Under the pieces are notes generated by a model. That model did not search any database, was not told where the DNA came from, and saw only the letters and a list, made by a program, of their open reading frames with translations. Below, piece after piece: positions 7,149 through 11,187 of a stretch of DNA of 11,187 nt. Origin of the DNA: an uncultured Bacteroidales bacterium (GTDB lineage: Bacteria; Bacteroidota; Bacteroidia; Bacteroidales; UBA932); contig CALBPX010000125.1 of NCBI GenBank assembly GCA_937899055.1, positions 1 through 11,187 on the forward strand, read 5' to 3'. Made by a program: the position numbers and the translations under genes. Numbering within the stretch: the stretch's first letter is position 1; the number at the start of each line of letters is the position of its first letter.

Positions 7149-7156
7149 CAAATATA
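7149..7156 (-). promoter_or_regulatory. Candidate -7 element upstream of the DUF3298 lipoprotein gene
   Basis: TATATTTG matches TAnnTTTG exactly. The -33 region (around 7175-7182) shows only a poor match. The start of transcription would be about 7142, giving a leader of about 22 nt and probably driving the three-gene minus-strand run. Confidence 0.5.
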
Positions 7157-7220
7157 GTTAATTTTTTGTCAGAAATCTGGATTAGGTTTGTCTGGGGCAT
7201 AATTATTTGATATTCGGTTA

Positions 7221-7254
7221 TTGGTGGATTATCGGCAGAAAAGCTGTATCTTTG
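7221..7254 (+). promoter_or_regulatory. Candidate promoter of the ABC permease gene, abutting its ATG
   Basis: TATCTTTG (7247-7254) matches TAnnTTTG exactly, and TTG (7221-7223) may be the -33 element (23 bp between). The -7 box ends only 4 bp before the ATG at 7259, so the message would begin at or next to the start codon. No cobalamin riboswitch lies in this 138-bp divergent gap. Confidence 0.45.
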
Positions 7255-7258
7255 GGCT

Positions 7259-8290
7259 ATGTACAAAAATAGCGGAAAACTCATATTGACTGCCGTCTTG
7301 ATTCTGGTTCTGCTGGTTGCAAACCTGCTGCTTGGGAGCGTGAAGATTCCGGCGGCTGATGTATTGGGAATTCTGTTTGGAAACCGCTCAAATGAGATTT
7401 TTTCCAACATTATTTTAAAGTCAAGGCTCCCGCAGGCATTGGTGGCCATAGTGGCCGGAGCCGCACTGGCGGTGTCCGGACTTCAGATGCAGACGGTATT
7501 CCGCAATCCTCTTGCCGGTCCTTCAGTGCTGGGTATTTCCAACGGAGCAAGTCTGGGTGTTGCCCTGGTGGTGCTGATGTCCAGCTCCATAGGAGGAATA
7601 TCGCTGAGCAGGATGGGCTATATGGGAGATGCAGCCATATCGGTTGCAGCAATAATAGGTTCACTTGCCGTAATGGCACTCATTGTATGGGTAGCTAAAA
7701 AAGTCAAGGGCAATGTAACCCTCCTCATCATAGGTGTAATGATAGGCTATCTGGTTACGGCCATAGTAGGAGTTCTGAAGTTCTTCAGCGCAGAAGAAGA
7801 CGTAAAGGCCTATGTTGTATGGGGTTTGGGCTCTTTTTCAAGGGTGTCTGGAGACCAGATGCTGCTTTTTGTTTCAATGATGGTGGTATTGCTGCCGATG
7901 AGCTTTCTTCTGGTAAAGACTCTCAACCTGATGTTGCTCGGCGATGACTATGCCCGCAATCTGGGTCTGAACGTATCTAAGTCGAGAACGCTGGTAATAT
8001 TGAATTCGGGCGTGCTGGTTGCCATTGTAACGGCCTATTGCGGCCCTATCATGTTCATAGGCCTTGCCGTTCCCCATCTTTGCAGGGCCATATTCAAGAC
8101 TTCTGACCACAGGGTTCTTGTACCCGGAACCATTCTTGCCGGAGCAGCCCTGGCTCTGCTTTGCAGCCTTGTGGCAAGGGCGCCGGGCTTTGAAGGAGCT
8201 CTTCCGGTAAACTCCGTTACGGCGCTCATAGGTGCACCTGTAATTGCTTCAGTAATATTCAAAAGGAGGAAAGACGATGTCAGAGAATAG
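7259..8290 (+). CDS. FecCD/BtuC-type ABC transporter permease
   Basis: This 343-aa protein has about ten hydrophobic helices and the signature segments of the BtuC/FecCD/FhuB family: RLPQALVAIVAGAALAVSG (56-74), RNPLAGPSVLG (82-92), the ATPase-contact region around LGLNV (235-239), GPIMFIGLAVPHLCR (262-276) and LPVNSVTALIGAPV (315-328). It would form a homodimeric channel in the inner membrane for cobalamin, haem or ferric siderophore. The first helix starts right after residue 7, which supports the start at 7259. The end overlaps the ATPase gene by 14 bp. Placement beside cbi genes and in a window with a B12-controlled receptor favours a corrinoid cargo (BtuC), but family sequence alone does not separate this from iron siderophores. 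Confidence 0.94.
   Translation: MYKNSGKLILTAVLILVLLVANLLLGSVKIPAADVLGILFGNRSNEIFSNIILKSRLPQALVAIVAGAALAVSGLQMQTVFRNPLAGPSVLGISNGASLGVALVVLMSSSIGGISLSRMGYMGDAAISVAAIIGSLAVMALIVWVAKKVKGNVTLLIIGVMIGYLVTAIVGVLKFFSAEEDVKAYVVWGLGSFSRVSGDQMLLFVSMMVVLLPMSFLLVKTLNLMLLGDDYARNLGLNVSKSRTLVILNSGVLVAIVTAYCGPIMFIGLAVPHLCRAIFKTSDHRVLVPGTILAGAALALLCSLVARAPGFEGALPVNSVTALIGAPVIASVIFKRRKDDVRE
8263..8270 (+). promoter_or_regulatory. Strong Shine-Dalgarno (AAGGAGGA) deciding the ATPase start
   Basis: AAGGAGGA lies within the last codons of the permease gene (encoding KRRK) and about 6-8 nt before the ATG at 8277. Other genes in the window have AU-rich leaders without such a site. It supports the overlapping start and coupled translation, although the purine-rich Arg/Lys codons could produce it by chance. 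Confidence 0.5.
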
Positions 8291-9086
8291 ACAGACCGTA
8301 AGGCTCAGAGGCCTCTGCATCGGATACAGGGGCAAGCACACCGTAAAAGAGGTTGCCGGCGGAATTGACGCAAGCCTCTGCAGCGGTGAACTAACATGCC
8401 TGATAGGCCCCAACGGTATAGGCAAGTCAACCTTGCTGCGGACACTTTGTGCTTTCCAGGAAAAACTTGGCGGTGATATATTCATAGAAGGCAAGGAGAT
8501 ATCGGAATATCAGGACAAGGAACTGGCAAAGAAGATAGGCGTGGTACTGACCCACCGTCCTCAGATTCAGAACATGAGCGTGGAAGAGCTTGTGGCTCTG
8601 GGCCGAAGCCCCTACACCGGATTCTGGGGCAGACTGGAAAAGGAAGACAGGAATATTGTTTCTCAAGCAATGTCTCTGACAGGAATAGGAGGCCTGAAGG
8701 ACAGGATGATTCAGAGCCTCAGCGATGGAGAACGTCAGAAGGTGATGATAGCCAAGGCTATGGCCCAGCAGACCCCTGTCATCTTTCTGGATGAGCCCAC
8801 CGCCTTCCTGGATTTTCCGTCAAAGATTGAAACCATGCAGCTGCTGCGCAGACTATGCCTTCAAAGCGGCAAAACCATATTCCTCTCAACTCACGACCTC
8901 GAACTGACGCTCCAGATTGCTGACCGTATTTGGCTGATGCATAGGGCGCAGGACGGCGGGCAGGGCACCAGGCTCACCATAGGCACACCTGAGGAAGTGG
9001 CCCAAAGCAAAGCTATGGCAGAATTCATAGAACGAGAAGGTATTACATTTGACAAAGACCAGCTCAGGGTCAGGATAAGCCGGTAG
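8277..9086 (+). CDS. BtuD/FecE-type ABC transporter ATPase
   Basis: This 269-aa protein has the full set of nucleotide-binding motifs: Walker A GPNGIGKST (44-52), Q-loop around Q96, signature LSDGERQK (148-155, a variant of LSGGQ), Walker B VIFLDEP with catalytic E173 (168-174), D-loop near FLDF (177-180) and H-loop H206 (STHD). It would energise import through the permease encoded just before it, and the 14-bp overlap implies one transcript. Length and motifs match cobalamin/ferric-siderophore importers. The gene ends 16 bp from the 3' end of the convergent cbi fusion gene. No periplasmic binding protein gene follows, so the BtuF/FecB partner must be elsewhere. Confidence 0.95.
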   Translation: MSENRQTVRLRGLCIGYRGKHTVKEVAGGIDASLCSGELTCLIGPNGIGKSTLLRTLCAFQEKLGGDIFIEGKEISEYQDKELAKKIGVVLTHRPQIQNMSVEELVALGRSPYTGFWGRLEKEDRNIVSQAMSLTGIGGLKDRMIQSLSDGERQKVMIAKAMAQQTPVIFLDEPTAFLDFPSKIETMQLLRRLCLQSGKTIFLSTHDLELTLQIADRIWLMHRAQDGGQGTRLTIGTPEEVAQSKAMAEFIEREGITFDKDQLRVRISR

Positions 9087-9093
9087 GAACCGC

Positions 9094-9119
9094 ACGGAAA
9101 TGTCAATGAATCATTCCGT
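9094..9119. terminator. Weak hairpin between convergent genes
   Basis: ACGGAAATG (9094-9102) can pair with CATTCCGT (9112-9119), with one bulged A and a 9-nt loop. It spans the gap between the ATPase gene and the cbi fusion gene and includes the stop of the latter. There is no good T-run on either side, so termination is only a suggestion from position. Confidence 0.25.
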
Positions 9120-10959
9120 TGTCTTCTATAAGTAGAACTTCAAGGTCTGCTTCTTCACATAATGGGGAGCAGACTTTTTTGCATCGCGATTTAACCTCAT
9201 TCACAAAGCCCTGCAACAGATTCTCAGGAATGATGTCCCAGAGCTCCCTTGCAAGGGTGATTTCATGGACTCTTCGGACGATGTCTGCCCGGCAGCCGGA
9301 AGCTTCCAGGATTTCAGCCACAAAATCTCTGTCCATGGTCACGTTGCTGGAGTGAGTATCCAAGTTGCCGGCAGCAAGCTTAACGGCTTTGCCGAGCATG
9401 ATTCCAAGGGTTATCTTCCTGAACCCCAACTCATAGGCAATCTCAATGGTATCACCTATCTTGTTGCCGTACTGGACAAAGCACTGCTGCGGAAGGTGGC
9501 TGTAGAAGTCTTTTAGGTATTTCTCGCTCTTGGCCCCTGAATTGATGACAACACGGTCCTCACCGCTGGCCTTTGCCACATCCATGCACTTGCGGATGGA
9601 ATTGATGAAACCTTCTTCCGAGAACGGCTTGATTATGCCACTTACCCCTATTATGCTTATGCCGCCCTCTATTCCGAGCCTCGGGTTGAAGGTACGGTGA
9701 GCTATTTCTTCACCTCCTGGAACTGAGATTGTTACCCTGAAGCCTTGATTCGGATATAAACGTTTCAGATTGTCCGCTATCATCTTCCGCGGCCCTTTGT
9801 TTATAGCAGCCTCGCCCGGCGGACAGTCAAATCCGGCCAATGTTATGCGGCCGACCCCTTCACCGCCATCAATTTCTATATCAGAAGAATGCAGTAGGGT
9901 TACTTCAGCATGGATCTCCATCTTGTCCGTAACGTCCGGGTCGTCTCCGCTGTCCTTTATCACGTATGCAGAGGCAAACCGCCTGGTTACTGCTACGGAA
10001 TTTAATAGTTCAGACTTAGATTGAAACGTTTCGGAATTACTGAGGCAATATGTATCAACCGTTATGCTTTCCCCGTCCGGAAGTATGATGTCAACCGTTT
10101 CGGGGAAAGTACCTTCCATAAGGCATCTTGCTGCAGCAACAGCAGCGGCTGTGGCACAGCTTCCGGTTGTCAGCCCGCTATGCAGCGGATAAAACTCCGG
10201 AAGCAGCTTCTCAACCATTCTGCGCATACCGTAAGGTCCGTTTACAGAAATGAAACTTTCAGGCATCTTTGGCCTCTGAATGGCAAAAACCCTTATGCCG
10301 CTCCTGATTGCAGCCTCGGTCTTTTCTATGTAGCCTCCGCTGAGCCCGCTCTCTTTCAAAAGAATGGCATCTGGATTTACCTTTTCAAATTCAAGAGTTT
10401 CATCTTCTCCCTGATGGTAGAAACAAAGATGATCGTGAGGAATACCGTAAGTGTCTGCAAGTGAAATGGAACTATCCCGTTCCAGAATACGGTGGAAGAT
10501 TTCCAAGCCAGATTCCTCCAGGCTTTTCAGTTTCGGAACAGACTGAACTCCGGCCGTAGAAAGAAGCGTCCACCGTTCAGCAGGAGAAATTCTTCTGGCA
10601 GACCTGATCTTTTCCACGGCATCGGGGAAATCAGTGCACCAGACTATGCGGCTGTCTCTTTGAGGATATATCCTTTCAAACCTTACGGCGGGAATGTCCA
10701 AAGACTTTGCAGCATTGGCAACGTTATTGTGAAGTTCGCTGGCAAAAGGATGGGCGGCATCAATTATCAGCCTGATATCATGTTCCTTGCAGAAAAAGAC
10801 AATCTGCTGCTTGTCCATTGCCCCGCAAACATGCTGCCCGTGATGCAAAATTATCTGCTGCTCTCCTCCTTTGGTGGAATACCAGAACACTGAACCCGAT
10901 TCCTCAAGTTCCTTTACAGCCATGCGGCCCTCAGTTGTTCCACCAAACACAAGAATCAT
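9103..10959 (-). CDS. Fused precorrin-6A reductase (CbiJ/CobK) and cobalt-precorrin-5B C1-methyltransferase (CbiD)
   Basis: This 618-aa protein carries two enzymes of corrin-ring synthesis. Residues 1-~250 are CbiJ/CobK-like: an N-terminal nucleotide-binding motif GGTTEGR (6-12), DAAHPFA (67-73), FERIYP (94-99) and LLKESG (200-205). This part reduces (cobalt-)precorrin-6A with NAD(P)H. Residues ~258-618 are CbiD-like: GLTTGSCATAAA (262-273), DSGDDPDVTDK (336-346), GVGRITLAGFDCPPGEAAIN (368-387), NPRLGIEGGISIIGVSGI (425-442) and GKAVKLAAG (523-531). This part methylates C1 of cobalt-precorrin-5B using S-adenosylmethionine. The two steps are consecutive in the anaerobic pathway, so the fusion could channel the intermediate. 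Both halves look intact and in frame. The start ATG overlaps the stop of cbiF by 4 bp (ATGA). Similar fusions occur in Bacteroidota. Confidence 0.95.
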   Translation of the reverse strand: MILVFGGTTEGRMAVKELEESGSVFWYSTKGGEQQIILHHGQHVCGAMDKQQIVFFCKEHDIRLIIDAAHPFASELHNNVANAAKSLDIPAVRFERIYPQRDSRIVWCTDFPDAVEKIRSARRISPAERWTLLSTAGVQSVPKLKSLEESGLEIFHRILERDSSISLADTYGIPHDHLCFYHQGEDETLEFEKVNPDAILLKESGLSGGYIEKTEAAIRSGIRVFAIQRPKMPESFISVNGPYGMRRMVEKLLPEFYPLHSGLTTGSCATAAAVAAARCLMEGTFPETVDIILPDGESITVDTYCLSNSETFQSKSELLNSVAVTRRFASAYVIKDSGDDPDVTDKMEIHAEVTLLHSSDIEIDGGEGVGRITLAGFDCPPGEAAINKGPRKMIADNLKRLYPNQGFRVTISVPGGEEIAHRTFNPRLGIEGGISIIGVSGIIKPFSEEGFINSIRKCMDVAKASGEDRVVINSGAKSEKYLKDFYSHLPQQCFVQYGNKIGDTIEIAYELGFRKITLGIMLGKAVKLAAGNLDTHSSNVTMDRDFVAEILEASGCRADIVRRVHEITLARELWDIIPENLLQGFVNEVKSRCKKVCSPLCEEADLEVLLIEDNGMIH

Positions 10960-11187
10960 CCTCTGGCCTTTCTGAAAAGGTGGGTAAAGTTCTTGGAATA
11001 GAGTCCGGAAAGTCCCTGACGGTTGTCTATGGCATCTCCCACCACAAGCATTGTAGTAAGTGTCAAATTGTTATCCTTTACAATCCTTGCAAGGTCTTTC
11101 AATACTCCGCGATATATCCTCTGGTCCGGCCACGTAAGATGGTAGCAGGCCGCAACAGGCGTGTTTTGCGGATATTCCATAAGAAGT
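10956..11187 (-). CDS. cbiF: Precorrin-4 C11-methyltransferase (CbiF/CobM), C-terminal part
   Basis: The last 76 codons of a gene whose 5' part lies beyond the right edge. The Met at 11178-11180 is internal, because two in-frame codons (LL) precede it up to the edge. The segment YPQNTPVAACYHLTWPDQ and then RIYRGVLKDLARIVKD matches the C-terminal lobe of CbiF/CobM in the tetrapyrrole methylase family, where the Pro-rich stretch precedes a conserved trp-x-asp turn. CbiF adds the C11 methyl group to (cobalt-)precorrin-4, two steps before CbiD. The stop overlaps the start of the CbiJ-CbiD gene (ATGA), so the genes are cotranscribed. Whether the missing N-terminal part carries another fused cbi domain cannot be seen. 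Confidence 0.88.
   Translation of the reverse strand, partial: LLMEYPQNTPVAACYHLTWPDQRIYRGVLKDLARIVKDNNLTLTTMLVVGDAIDNRQGLSGLYSKNFTHLFRKARG

Noticed and set aside
7121..7258. Second cobalamin riboswitch in the divergent region before the permease
   Set aside because: No B12 box, GCCACTG or other conserved block on either strand, and the gap is too short for the full aptamer.
10021..10464. 147-codon open frame on the plus strand
   Set aside because: It lies wholly inside the CbiJ-CbiD gene, whose minus-strand frame carries conserved motifs throughout. The plus frame has no recognisable domain and is low-complexity shadow coding.
1..11187. CRISPR array, insertion sequence, phage or tRNA/rRNA genes
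   Set aside because: No regularly spaced repeats, transposase or integrase motifs, terminal repeats or RNA-gene sequence recognised.

Overview
The window looks like chromosomal DNA from a member of the Bacteroidota, most likely Bacteroidales. Three things point there. There are several matches to the Bacteroides-type -7 promoter element (TAnnTTTG). Most leaders are AU-rich without Shine-Dalgarno sequences. The gene content is typical too: a TonB receptor with a PepSY membrane protein, DUF3298 lipoproteins, and fused CbiJ-CbiD. Arg AGG and Ile ATA codons are frequent. The theme of the window is vitamin B12 (corrinoid) acquisition and synthesis.

Layout. (1) Positions 1-4110, minus strand: a promoter and a complete cobalamin riboswitch (about 3857-4062) lead into a TonB-dependent outer-membrane receptor (1476-3827). 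An 11-bp overlap then leads into a four-helix PepSY-TM inner-membrane protein (1486 to the left edge, 3' end missing). (2) 4240-7120, minus strand: three exported proteins in one direction. They are an RsiV/DUF3298-like lipoprotein, a secreted nitroreductase-family flavoprotein, and a 410-aa lipoprotein of unknown function. (3) 7259-9086, plus strand: a BtuC/FecD-type permease and a BtuD/FecE-type ATPase overlapping by 14 bp, with no substrate-binding protein inside the window. (4) 9103-11187, minus strand: the 3' end of cbiF/cobM (precorrin-4 C11-methyltransferase), a 4-bp ATGA overlap, then a CbiJ/CobK-CbiD fusion. Both belong to corrin-ring synthesis, and CbiD indicates the anaerobic (early cobalt insertion) route.

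How the genes may work together (inference). When corrinoid is scarce the riboswitch permits expression of the receptor and PepSY protein. The receptor would bring a corrinoid, or possibly a cobalt chelate, across the outer membrane. The ABC transporter could carry the cargo across the inner membrane, and the cbi genes build the corrin ring de novo. The PepSY protein, which has histidines in or next to its membrane segments, and the exported nitroreductase are redox-type proteins with no assigned part in B12 uptake; they are the most interesting elements. No mobile element, CRISPR array, tRNA or rRNA was seen. The only stretch above 300 bases without a gene is 3828-4239, which is mostly riboswitch and promoter.
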